Shown: in pieces, positions 1 to 7,464 of the stretch
Layout of the letters: each line of letters starts with the position of its first letter
How positions within the stretch are numbered: the first letter of the stretch is position 1
Source of the DNA: Actinomycetes bacterium
GTDB lineage: Bacteria; Actinomycetota; Actinomycetes; S36-B12; UBA10799
Assembly: GCA_029779995.1 (NCBI GenBank)
Contig: JAKOZM010000069.1
Span: 1-25,310, forward strand
Direction: 5' to 3'
DNA: 25,310 bases
Notes under the pieces: model-generated
What the model was told of the DNA's origin: nothing
Database searches by the model: none
The model's input: the letters and a program-made list of their open reading frames with translations, nothing else
Program-made: the position numbers and the translations under genes

Positions 1-90
1 AGGATGCCCCAATCCAGCCAAAGTGTGTGGCTACGGTGGTTAGGAAACCAAGCAGTAAACGCATTGGAGCTTCTTACGAAACATTTGCCA

Positions 91-198
91 CGGAAGGGTT
101 GCCGGATCGGCCGATAGCCGGTCAGCGCGGCGTCACCAGACGCGGTCTCGCTCGATAGGCCGTCGGCACACAGCCGACGCGCGAGCAGCACCTTTCCG
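91..198 (+). ncRNA. Structured 5' leader, candidate cis-regulatory RNA
   Basis: Four stems nest into a closed multi-branch fold. The outer stem pairs 91-99 with 190-198 (9 bp, one G-U). Inside are hairpin 105-111/117-123 (7 bp, loop CGATA), hairpin 130-134/139-143 (5 bp, loop ACCA) and hairpin 161-167/173-179 (7 bp, loop ACACA), the last sitting on a second helix 150-154/182-186. The structure ends 60 nt before the TTG start of the exported hydrolase-like gene, a typical place for a riboswitch or protein-bound leader. I do not recognise a known class. The pairings are read directly from the sequence; the regulatory role is inferred. Confidence 0.5.
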
Positions 199-258
199 AC
201 GAAGGGCCCTGGCGCCCGATTCCAGGTACATCTTCACGTCCTCGACATCGGAGTTGAA

Positions 259-972
259 TTGAGCATTCGTAACAAGGTCATCAGTGCCGCAGTTGTGATC
301 CCGGTCCTCGCCTCAGCACCTGCTGTGGCCGAAGAGACCCCCGCACCGGAACCGACGGTCACTGGGACTCCCGAACCCACGGTCACCGAAATCCCCGACA
401 CCCCTGCCACCGCGCAGCCCACGTTCGATCCCACCGCACCTACGACGGCGCTGCCCGTCCAGACGCCCGACCTCGCGCCTGTGACACAGGTCGAAGCTCC
501 CTCGGCGACCACCAGTTTCCAGGCGCTTCCCGTGGCCCCGGCGTCCAAGCGCGTGGCGGCTGGCCTGCGCACGTCCCGCGCCGGGATCAGCATGCGGACC
601 CGCGGCACCCGTTACACCCCGATGACGGCCGTGTCACGGCTGATGACCTGGGCGCGGCAGAACCGCGCCGGCTACCACAATGGGTGCCTTCGACTGGCCG
701 ACAACGCCTACGGCGCCAACAACCGGGTGTCCACCGCACTGCGGCAGTGGTACCGCGCACGCCGCGCCGGCTACGGCCACGCCAACCGGTTGGCTCCGAT
801 CGGCGCACAATTGTTCTGGCGGACGTCGAATCCCGCCGGCCACGTAGCCACCTACGTGGGACGCGGCAAGGTCGTCACGAACATGCCCGGTGGCCGCGTG
901 AAGGTCATGCCATGGCGTTCGATCGACCGGTGGGGCCCCTACCTGGGATGGGCCGAGCCGTACTACGGCTAG
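259..972 (+). CDS. Exported NlpC/P60- or CHAP-like protein
   Basis: 237 aa. A signal peptide (residues 1-24, cleavage expected after AVA) is followed by a Pro/Thr/Glu-rich linker (about 25-95), an Arg-rich segment, and a C-terminal domain from about 120 to 237. The domain carries a Cys in NGCLRLADNAYG (C143) and a His in GHVATYVG (H195), in the order used by NlpC/P60 and CHAP cysteine peptidases and amidases of the cell wall. A peptidoglycan-cleaving or wall-binding role outside the membrane is likely, but sequence similarity is only at motif level. The TTG start is chosen because GGAG lies at 250-253 and it places the signal peptide at the N-terminus. The gene ends in a CTAG shared with the stop of the convergent dehydrogenase. 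Confidence 0.7.
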   Translation: MSIRNKVISAAVVIPVLASAPAVAEETPAPEPTVTGTPEPTVTEIPDTPATAQPTFDPTAPTTALPVQTPDLAPVTQVEAPSATTSFQALPVAPASKRVAAGLRTSRAGISMRTRGTRYTPMTAVSRLMTWARQNRAGYHNGCLRLADNAYGANNRVSTALRQWYRARRAGYGHANRLAPIGAQLFWRTSNPAGHVATYVGRGKVVTNMPGGRVKVMPWRSIDRWGPYLGWAEPYYG

Positions 973-2189
973 GCCGCAGACCCGGGCCGCAGAGTCACCT
1001 TCACCGCATGTGAGCGCGGACCGGCTGAGGCCACCGACAACGCTTCTTGCCAGTCGTCGATGTCGAACGTGTGCGTCACCAGATGGTCCACACGATAATC
1101 ATCGTCAGCCAGCCACTCAGCGACCTGCGCCATGGTGCGCCGACCGTTCAGGGCGGGTTCCGGTCCGGAGTTGATGGTGCCCTGCACAGTCAGTTCCCGG
1201 CTCCACACCAGACTCCAGTCCACGGTCTGCTTGCCAGCCGCGCCGACCAGCACCAGCATCGCGCCGGGTCGCAGCAGGTGCAGGGCGAGGTCGATCGTGT
1301 CCGCGTGGCCCACGCAGTCGAACACCGCGTCGACGCCCTGTTCGAGGATCGGCAGTTTGGTCATCCGGGGTCGTATGACGCGGCCGCCATCGCTGGTTGC
1401 CAGGGCTTCGACAGCCTGGGCACCAGGGGCCAGGATCCGGCTGGCGCCGCTGGCGAGTGCCTGCTGGGCCCCGAAATCCCCCGGGCTGACCACAGCGATG
1501 TTCAGGTCCGGATGCAACATGCGCAACGCCGAGACGACCAGCAGACCGATCGTGCCGGGGCCAATCACCACCACGCGATCCCCGGTGCGCTGCCAGTGCA
1601 GCGCCGCATGCAGCGCGATGGAGGCCGGCTCGGCCAGCACCGCTCGATGCTCGGCCACCTTGCCGATGGGGATGCACTGCGTCTCATGGGCGATCAGCGA
1701 CTGACCCCAGCCGCCGCCCACCGACTCCGAGAAACCCTGACCCGGCGCCTGGCAGCCGATGACCCCACCCTCGTCGAACCGCTCGCAGGCGTAAGGGCGA
1801 CCCTCCCGGCAGGTGCGGCAGGAGGCGAAGCCTCGGTGCACACACGACAGGATCGGATCGAGGACGACCCGGTCCCCTTCGCTGAACCGCCCTGCGCCCT
1901 GCGTCACGACGCCGACCACTTCGTGGCCCGGGACGGCTCGGGCATCGGCATAGAAAGCAGACATGACGAACGAGTTCTTGGCGTGGGCCAGGCCCACGTC
2001 GCTGCCGCAAATGCCGCTGAGCTCCGGGGCGATCCGCAGCCACCCCGGCATGGCCGGCAGTTCGGGTTCGGGGATGTCGGTCAGCCGCATCAGTCCGCCC
2101 GGACCCCAGCCGGCGTTGTCACGGACCTTGCCCGCCGCCGCGGTCCACATATAGCGTCGGGTGGACAGGTCGGCCAGGACCGCCCTCAT
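969..2189 (-). CDS. Zinc-dependent alcohol dehydrogenase, MDR family
   Basis: 406 aa, full length for a medium-chain dehydrogenase/reductase. The catalytic zinc site is GICGSD (C61) with GHE at 88-90. The structural zinc lobe has four Cys at 116, 124, 127 and 135. The Rossmann NAD(P) motif GPGTIG is at 210-215 and the C-terminal catalytic-domain return follows. It probably oxidises an alcohol or reduces an aldehyde or ketone in the cytoplasm; the substrate is unknown. Its ATG overlaps the TGA of the upstream flavin monooxygenase (ATGA, 2186-2189), so the two are translationally coupled and probably act on the same compound. Its stop shares CTAG with the convergent gene on the plus strand. Confidence 0.88.
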   Translation of the reverse strand: MRAVLADLSTRRYMWTAAAGKVRDNAGWGPGGLMRLTDIPEPELPAMPGWLRIAPELSGICGSDVGLAHAKNSFVMSAFYADARAVPGHEVVGVVTQGAGRFSEGDRVVLDPILSCVHRGFASCRTCREGRPYACERFDEGGVIGCQAPGQGFSESVGGGWGQSLIAHETQCIPIGKVAEHRAVLAEPASIALHAALHWQRTGDRVVVIGPGTIGLLVVSALRMLHPDLNIAVVSPGDFGAQQALASGASRILAPGAQAVEALATSDGGRVIRPRMTKLPILEQGVDAVFDCVGHADTIDLALHLLRPGAMLVLVGAAGKQTVDWSLVWSRELTVQGTINSGPEPALNGRRTMAQVAEWLADDDYRVDHLVTHTFDIDDWQEALSVASAGPRSHAVKVTLRPGSAA

Positions 2190-3535
2190 CGCGCGCCCAC
2201 CAGCGGCAAGCGGTTGGCCAGTGGCACGCGGGCCAGCGGTCCGCCTGGCTGGCGGGCGTGCTTCATCGTGCGGATGTAGCGCCAGTAGTCGACCTGCATC
2301 GTGTGCCGCTGGGAGCGCACATAACGCTGCGCCATCGCCGCCTGGTCATCGGCGATCCAGCGCCGCATGACTTGCTGGTCAGGCATCGGCAGTTTTCCCG
2401 CGATCACGTCGGCGACCCACAGCGCCTGGTACTCGGTGAGCGGGATACCGGACCCGACGGTCTGGATGAAACCCATGAACCACAATCCGGGCCGGTCGGG
2501 GGCCACGATGCGCAGGTAGAGCGGCATCCGGTTGTCCTGCGGGTCGAACACCTCAGGATCGAGGAACGGCATGCTGATGTTGTAGCCGGTAGCGTAAACG
2601 ACCAGATCCACATCGTCAGAGGTGCCGTCAACAAAACGAACGGCGGTTCCGTCGAAGGCTGCCACATCTGCTCGGATGGCGATGTCGCCGTGGCCCACGC
2701 GGTCGTACAGTTCGGCGGACACCGTCGGATGGGCCCCGAGTAGCCGGTGGTCGGGCGCAGGCAGACCCCGGTCCTGTGGCCGGCCCGTCGAAAGGCGCAC
2801 GATCGTCTCGTAGGCCAGCCGTTCCACCGCGAACGGGACGTAGGCCATCAAAGGTGAGGACAGCTGATCCACGGGCTTACCCAGAGCGTATTTCGGGATC
2901 ACGTGAACGCCGTGGCGGGTCGACAGCAGCACCGAGGAGGCCGAGCGGCTGGCATCACACGCGATGTCCATACCGGAGTTGCCGACCCCGATCACCAGGA
3001 CACGTTTGCCGGCGAACACGTCGGCGTCGCGGTAATCATGGGCATGGAAGGACTCCCCAGTGAACTCGCCGTCGAAGTGCGGGATCTTGGGGCTGCTGTG
3101 ATGCCCGTTCGCGATGAGCACATTCTGGTAGCTGCGCGTGCGCCCGTCGCTGGTCGTGACCCGCCAGCCGTTCTCCCCCAGGCCGTCGATCGGCTCGACC
3201 CCCTCGACGGCGGTGTTGAACGTGATGCGCTCACGAAGGCCGAAATGGTCCGCGAAGTCCTCGAAGTACTCGGCCACCTGATGGTAGGGCGGGTAGTCGG
3301 CCCAGTCCTGGGGCATCGGGTAGCTGGGATACTCGGTGCGCGGCCGCGAGGAGTTGAGGTGCAGACTGCGGTACGCCGCGGCTCCACCATTGTCGTTGTC
3401 GATCTGCCACAGCCCCCCGACGTACGACCCCTTCTCGAACCAGTCGAAATCGATGCCTTGGTCGGCGAGCGCCTTGCCAGAGGCGAGCCCAGCCGCCCCA
3501 GCGCCGATCAAACATGCCTGTGCGTCAAATCCCAT
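2186..3535 (-). CDS. Flavin-containing monooxygenase (class B, FMO-like)
   Basis: 449 aa. The FAD Rossmann motif GAGAAG is at residues 11-16, the FMO signature FTGESFHAHDY at about 158-168 fits FxGxxxHxxxY, the NADPH motif GVGNSG is at 183-188 and the ATG motif YATGYN near 314. The Tyr ending the signature favours an N/S-oxygenating FMO over a Baeyer-Villiger enzyme, which usually has Trp. It would use NADPH and O2 to oxygenate a small substrate in the cytoplasm. A TTG at 3586 would add 17 residues before the dinucleotide fold. I prefer ATG 3535, which lies 7 nt after a TACCGT -10 hexamer and puts the Rossmann strand at the N-terminus. It is the first gene of a two-gene operon with the zinc dehydrogenase. 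Confidence 0.87.
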   Translation of the reverse strand: MGFDAQACLIGAGAAGLASGKALADQGIDFDWFEKGSYVGGLWQIDNDNGGAAAYRSLHLNSSRPRTEYPSYPMPQDWADYPPYHQVAEYFEDFADHFGLRERITFNTAVEGVEPIDGLGENGWRVTTSDGRTRSYQNVLIANGHHSSPKIPHFDGEFTGESFHAHDYRDADVFAGKRVLVIGVGNSGMDIACDASRSASSVLLSTRHGVHVIPKYALGKPVDQLSSPLMAYVPFAVERLAYETIVRLSTGRPQDRGLPAPDHRLLGAHPTVSAELYDRVGHGDIAIRADVAAFDGTAVRFVDGTSDDVDLVVYATGYNISMPFLDPEVFDPQDNRMPLYLRIVAPDRPGLWFMGFIQTVGSGIPLTEYQALWVADVIAGKLPMPDQQVMRRWIADDQAAMAQRYVRSQRHTMQVDYWRYIRTMKHARQPGGPLARVPLANRLPLVGAR

Positions 3536-3542
3536 GTGGTGA

Positions 3543-3548
3543 ACGGTA
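3543..3548 (-). promoter_or_regulatory. -10 hexamer TACCGT, leaderless-type promoter of the FMO gene
   Basis: On the minus strand TACCGT is followed by 7 nt and the ATG at 3535. No Shine-Dalgarno is visible. The arrangement predicts a transcript starting at or next to the start codon, as is common in actinomycetes. No clear -35 is seen. Confidence 0.45.
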
Positions 3549-3629
3549 TCTGCCGAGCGCCGGGCTGCACGCCAGAATCGGTGCAACCCGCGTGAGCATC
3601 CTGCCTGGCACCTGCTTCACCACACCTGA

Positions 3630-3648
3630 CTGCCGGCTCCCCTGGCAG
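3630..3648. promoter_or_regulatory. Inverted repeat in the divergent FMO/hydrolase intergenic region
   Basis: CTGCC (3630-3634) and GGCAG (3644-3648) are separated by 9 bp, just upstream of the hydrolase start. The arms overlap a CAGACT hexamer that sits 7 nt before GTG 3659. It could be a regulator site, but five-base GC-rich arms arise easily by chance here. Confidence 0.2.
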
Positions 3649-3658
3649 ACTGACCTGG

Positions 3659-5638
3659 GTGAGAACCGAAGTGACTGACTCGTTGGACCTGAGTGCACAG
3701 GCGGGCGTGCTGCTGGGCGCCTTCATGACCGGCCGCAGTTTTCAACCGAACCTGCTCTCACGGGGCACTCGTGACCAGGCCATCCTGTCGGGGGTCGCCG
3801 CGGCGACCGGCTACGGGTGGGGCACCTCGGGCCATTCGCTGCTGCGGGCGGTCGCCCGGCGGATCGGCAAAGAGGGGCTGGGGGCAAGCGTCGGCATCGA
3901 CGCGCTGACACTGGCGGCCAGCGCCGCGCTGGTCAGTCAACTGCGACCTCAGGAGCATGAACGCCCGGGCCGCGCACTGGCTCGCTTCGTCGCGACCGCC
4001 AAAGGCGCGGCGGCAGCCGCCGGGCTGCTGGCCGCCGGGGCCCGCTGGATCCCCGGACACCGTTCGGTGGCGACAGCCGGCACCGCACTCACCCTGGCCA
4101 GCGCGGGATATGCCAGTATCCGCCACGGGCAGGCAGGCGCACTCGACAGTACCGATGGCCGGGCCCACGAGGACGTGGTGCGCGTCGTCTCCACCCCGAA
4201 GGCCATAGCTGCTTCCACGGTAACCACGGGCCTCTTGCTCGCCGCGGGCCACGGTGAGGCCAAACTGAGCGCGACCTCTGCGCGGCTGGCCGCTGCGGTG
4301 CTCGGTGGCGATGCCGCCGACCACCGCACGCTGGGACGCCTGGCGAGTTTCGCCTTGTTGGCCGGGGCTGGCTGGGGCGCAGTCACGCTGGTCAACCGCA
4401 AGCTCGCCGTGTCCGGCAATGCCCCCGACGATGCCAACACGTCAGCACCAGACATCGCGGAGGTGACCGGTGGGCCCGGATCGGTCATCGGGTGGGACAA
4501 GCAGACGCGGGAGTCGGCGCGCTGGCTCAGCGAAGTGTTGCGTCCCGAACAGATCACAGCGGTCATGCAGGAGCCGGCACAACAGCCCATCCGGGTGTAC
4601 GCGTCCCTGCCGGCCGCGAGCAGCGACGAGCAGCGCGCGGCCCTCCTGCTCGCCGAGATCGACCGGACGCGGGCCCTCGAGCGCTCCGTCTTCGCCCTGT
4701 TCTCCCCCACCGGCTCCGGCTACGTCAACTACGTGGCCAACGAGACCCTGGAGTTCCTGACCCGGGGCGACTGCGCCTCGGCCTGCATCCAGTACTCGGT
4801 ATTGCCATCGGCACTGTCGTTGAACAAGGTCCACATGGGTACCGAGCAGACGCGAATGGTCGTCAACGGCATCGTGGCGCGCATGCTGGCCATGGAGCCC
4901 GCCCGGCGGCCGAAGTTCGTGCTGTTCGGGGAGAGCCTGGGCAGCCAGGTCAGTCAAGAGATGTTCCGCGGTACGGGCACCACCGGGCCAGCAGGGATCG
5001 GGCTGGATGCGGCCGTGTGGATCGGGACTCCCTTCGCAACGAAGTGGCGTGACCAACTCTGGGGCACCCGCACGGTGTCCGAAGTTCCAGCCCCCGGCCC
5101 GGGCGCGGCGTTTCTGTCCCGCGCAGTGCGGGATTGGCGAGGCCTGACCGCCGAGCAGCGCTGCGAAGTCCGTTACCTGTTCTTGCAGAACGGCGACGAC
5201 CCGATCCCGAAGTTCGGCCCACCGCTGCTCTGGCGCCAACCCGCATGGCTTGGTCCGGACGCCTCGCGCCCACCCGGAGCGCCACGCGGCACGGCGTGGC
5301 AGCCCGTCGTGACGTTCTTCGCCACTTTCCTCGACATGCAGAATGCATTGTCGCCCACGCCGGGCGTCTTCGACGAGGGCGGTCACGACTACCGCAGAGA
5401 GACCCCGGAAGCCGTGCGGACCGTGTTCGGCCTGCAGTGCTCTGACGAACAGATGGTGCGCGTGCAGGCGGCGTTGCGGGAGCGGGAACTGCACTTCGAG
5501 GTCAGCCGGGACTGGAATGCCACCCTGGCCGCTGCGGACGACAAGCGTGCCGAGGCGCAGAAGAAGCTTGAAGAGCGCGTCGGTACCTGGGTTGGCCACG
5601 ATGTCGACCTGGCGGAGATTGAGAAGCTGGCTGATTGA
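3659..5638 (+). CDS. Membrane-anchored alpha/beta hydrolase (PF15420/PF10081-like)
   Basis: 659 aa. The N-terminal third (residues 10-250) has several hydrophobic, Ala/Gly-rich helices and begins with the segment ending GYGWG that is typical of the N-terminal domain of this actinobacterial hydrolase family. The catalytic half contains the nucleophile elbow GESLGSQ (424-430, Ser426), a likely acid Asp in NGDDPIPKF (about 511-519) and a His in GGHDYR (H576). A Lys/Glu-rich, probably helical tail follows (about 610-659). It is likely an esterase or lipase acting at the membrane; the substrate is unknown. The GTG start has no good ribosome site; a second GTG at 3671 is possible. The gene is transcribed away from the FMO operon and stands alone. 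Confidence 0.8.
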   Translation: MRTEVTDSLDLSAQAGVLLGAFMTGRSFQPNLLSRGTRDQAILSGVAAATGYGWGTSGHSLLRAVARRIGKEGLGASVGIDALTLAASAALVSQLRPQEHERPGRALARFVATAKGAAAAAGLLAAGARWIPGHRSVATAGTALTLASAGYASIRHGQAGALDSTDGRAHEDVVRVVSTPKAIAASTVTTGLLLAAGHGEAKLSATSARLAAAVLGGDAADHRTLGRLASFALLAGAGWGAVTLVNRKLAVSGNAPDDANTSAPDIAEVTGGPGSVIGWDKQTRESARWLSEVLRPEQITAVMQEPAQQPIRVYASLPAASSDEQRAALLLAEIDRTRALERSVFALFSPTGSGYVNYVANETLEFLTRGDCASACIQYSVLPSALSLNKVHMGTEQTRMVVNGIVARMLAMEPARRPKFVLFGESLGSQVSQEMFRGTGTTGPAGIGLDAAVWIGTPFATKWRDQLWGTRTVSEVPAPGPGAAFLSRAVRDWRGLTAEQRCEVRYLFLQNGDDPIPKFGPPLLWRQPAWLGPDASRPPGAPRGTAWQPVVTFFATFLDMQNALSPTPGVFDEGGHDYRRETPEAVRTVFGLQCSDEQMVRVQAALRERELHFEVSRDWNATLAAADDKRAEAQKKLEERVGTWVGHDVDLAEIEKLAD

Positions 5639-5674
5639 CCCGGTTCGCGGCTGCGGCCGACTCGGCGGGCCAGT

Positions 5675-7345
5675 TCAGCCCCTGGTCGTATCGCTGCGGA
5701 TCGGCAGTGGCGCACGCATCTCCGCCACGGACTCCTCCACATGTGTCGTCCAGTTGAGTCCGCTGGATTCCAGCAGGCGCAGCATCCCCTTGTTCTCAGC
5801 CAGCACGCTGGCCACGACCGCCGAGAAGCCGAGCCGCATCGCGAAGTAGATGAGCACCTGCAGCAGTTTGCGGCCCACGCCCCGACCTTGAAAGTCGTCC
5901 TCGACGATCAGGGCGATCTCCGCGGCCCCTGACCCCTCGGGCGGATCCGGGAAGACGTTGCCCAGTCCGACGATCGCGCCATCCTCACTCATCACGACCA
6001 AGGTGGCCCCGCGGTGCCCGCCGGAAAGCCGCTGCAGGCGCACTCCCCGCCAGTCGGCCAACGAGAAGTAGCGCTGGTAGCGGCTGCGCTCAGAACAGCG
6101 ATCGTGCATAGCAGCCACGGCGTCCGAGTCCTCCGGGCGCGCCAGTCTGATCCAGACGTGACCACCCTTGATCGGTTCCACCCAGGTGGCAGCATCCTCG
6201 CTGCCCATGGCGGAGGCGATGGCGGCCGACAGCCGCAAGAAGGCCGATGCGCGGGTGCGTTCCGCGGCGGCGAACGGGGCCCAACTACGCTGCAGAACCA
6301 CATGCTGGTCGGGTGTCCACTGCAGACGCATGACGTCGGGGCCGTCGTCCTCACCTTCGGTGGCGTCGGTGACCTCGACCTCGTCGGCCTCCACCAACCG
6401 TTTGGCCGCCAGCGGGGCGAGCTCGGGCCGCGCCACCACGGCGGTGGCGCCATCGAGCACCCTGGTCGGCAGATCCACGGAATCATCGAGCGACCCAGGG
6501 CCGACGTAGACGTTCCTGCCCACGGACTGTGCCGCGGCCCGCAGCACGTCCGGCCCGACTGCTTCCGGCGCGAACAAAGCGATATCGATGGTGCGGCAGT
6601 TGTCCTGCTGTCCGATGACGGACACGCCGACGCTGTACGTGTGCAAAGCGCCCATCGCCCGGATCAGGCGGGACAAGGTGCCGGGTTGGTCTGGGACGTC
6701 CGCCCGGACCCGCCACGGTTTGCCCGCTTCGTACGACGGGATGAGGGTCAAATCCTGGGGCAGCATGGCAGCTCCGATGCGGGCGATCGTGGCGTTCCAC
6801 TGCTTCAGCGACGGTTTATCCTCGACGACGGGATCCAGCATCGACAGCCCCAACCCCATTGCCATCACCAAGTGCGCCAGAGCGGAGTCCGACACCTCTA
6901 CGTCGATGCCCCCCAGCGCGCGCATGTGCGCCACGAGCGCCATCGCATTCTTGCGGCGCTGCTGCACACGTTCGATCTCGATGGTGCGGACCTGCTCGTC
7001 GACATGGGCGCGGGTCAGCGCCTCCAGTTCCAGGATGTCCCAACTCGCCGCGGGATGTTCGTACACCTCCTGCGAGACGGCGAGCATGACTGCCAGCGGC
7101 GGCATCATTTCGGGCCGCTCCACTGCTAGTCGGACACGCTCGGCGGCGGAGGATCGGGTCCGCGTCGTGATGACTTCCTCGAACAATTCCGTCCGGCCGC
7201 CCGTCAAGCGGCGAACGGTCTGACTGGAGACGCCCGCCGCCTTGGCGACCATGGTGACCTTGGTGCCGGCGAAACCGTACTTCGCGAACAGTTCTGCCGC
7301 GGCATCCACGATCTTCGCGCGCACCGCCTCGTCGGAAGCCGTCAT
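5675..7345 (-). CDS. TetR-ACT-GNAT fusion: predicted ligand-sensing regulator/acetyltransferase
   Basis: 556 aa with three recognisable parts. Residues 5-55 are a TetR-type helix-turn-helix (AAELFAKYGFAGTKVTMVAKAAGVSSQTV region), followed by an all-helical TetR core to about 200. Residues 210-275 resemble an ACT domain, beginning WRVRADVPDQPGTLSRLIRAM, a fold that binds amino acids. Residues 397-545 are a GNAT acetyltransferase beginning RLARPEDSDAVAAMHDRCS, with the acetyl-CoA loop QGRGVG at 486-491, and resemble Pat-type protein lysine acetyltransferases. ACT-GNAT acetyltransferases regulated by amino acids are known in actinomycetes; the added DNA-binding TetR module is the odd part. ATG 7345 has GGGGG six bases upstream; an in-frame extension to 7417 lacks support. 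A perfect palindrome at 7379-7392 suggests autoregulation. DNA binding, ligand and substrates are inferred. Confidence 0.8.
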   Translation of the reverse strand: MTASDEAVRAKIVDAAAELFAKYGFAGTKVTMVAKAAGVSSQTVRRLTGGRTELFEEVITTRTRSSAAERVRLAVERPEMMPPLAVMLAVSQEVYEHPAASWDILELEALTRAHVDEQVRTIEIERVQQRRKNAMALVAHMRALGGIDVEVSDSALAHLVMAMGLGLSMLDPVVEDKPSLKQWNATIARIGAAMLPQDLTLIPSYEAGKPWRVRADVPDQPGTLSRLIRAMGALHTYSVGVSVIGQQDNCRTIDIALFAPEAVGPDVLRAAAQSVGRNVYVGPGSLDDSVDLPTRVLDGATAVVARPELAPLAAKRLVEADEVEVTDATEGEDDGPDVMRLQWTPDQHVVLQRSWAPFAAAERTRASAFLRLSAAIASAMGSEDAATWVEPIKGGHVWIRLARPEDSDAVAAMHDRCSERSRYQRYFSLADWRGVRLQRLSGGHRGATLVVMSEDGAIVGLGNVFPDPPEGSGAAEIALIVEDDFQGRGVGRKLLQVLIYFAMRLGFSAVVASVLAENKGMLRLLESSGLNWTTHVEESVAEMRAPLPIRSDTTRG

Positions 7346-7378
7346 CACAAGCCCCCTGCACTTCGTCGCTGGGGCATG

Positions 7379-7392
7379 ATCCTCCCGAGGAT
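7379..7392. promoter_or_regulatory. Perfect palindrome, candidate operator of the TetR-ACT-GNAT gene
   Basis: ATCCTC-CC-GAGGAT, 6-bp perfect arms with a 2-bp centre, lies 34-47 bp upstream of the ATG at 7345. This is where TetR-family proteins usually bind their own promoter. Binding is inferred. Confidence 0.45.
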
Positions 7393-7413
7393 AGGCCTGC
7401 TGCTCCGAGCCTG

Positions 7414-7447
7414 TCATGAGCGAGAAACGGCAGTCAAACGCTCGTGA
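7414..7447 (-). terminator. Stem-loop between the ADP-ribosylglycohydrolase and TetR-ACT-GNAT genes
   Basis: TCATGAGCG (7414-7422) pairs with CGCTCGTGA (7439-7447): 9 bp with one T-G pair and a 16-nt loop, starting 17 bases after the stop of the glycohydrolase gene. There is no T-run. It may be a U-less terminator or a second regulator site. Confidence 0.35.
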
Positions 7448-7464
7448 TCAAGTTCACACGGTTG

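Noticed and set aside
61..258. c-di-AMP (ydaO) riboswitch ahead of the NlpC/P60-like gene
   Set aside because: The gene context fits, but I see none of the conserved segments I associate with the class in actinomycetes (a GAATCC-type loop, GGTAGGCG, GACGGAGGA). Left as an unassigned structured leader.
1047..2279. Long plus-strand open frame antisense to the dehydrogenase
   Set aside because: Its product is Arg/His/Gln/Pro-rich with no domain, and it mirrors a dehydrogenase with full motifs; long antisense frames are common in GC-rich DNA.
4442..5599. Minus-strand frame across the alpha/beta hydrolase
   Set aside because: No domain, low-complexity composition; the plus strand carries the catalytic motifs.
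6014..7129. Plus-strand frame across the TetR-ACT-GNAT gene
   Set aside because: Composition is of shadow type (His/Arg/Gln-rich) and the opposite strand has three recognisable domains.
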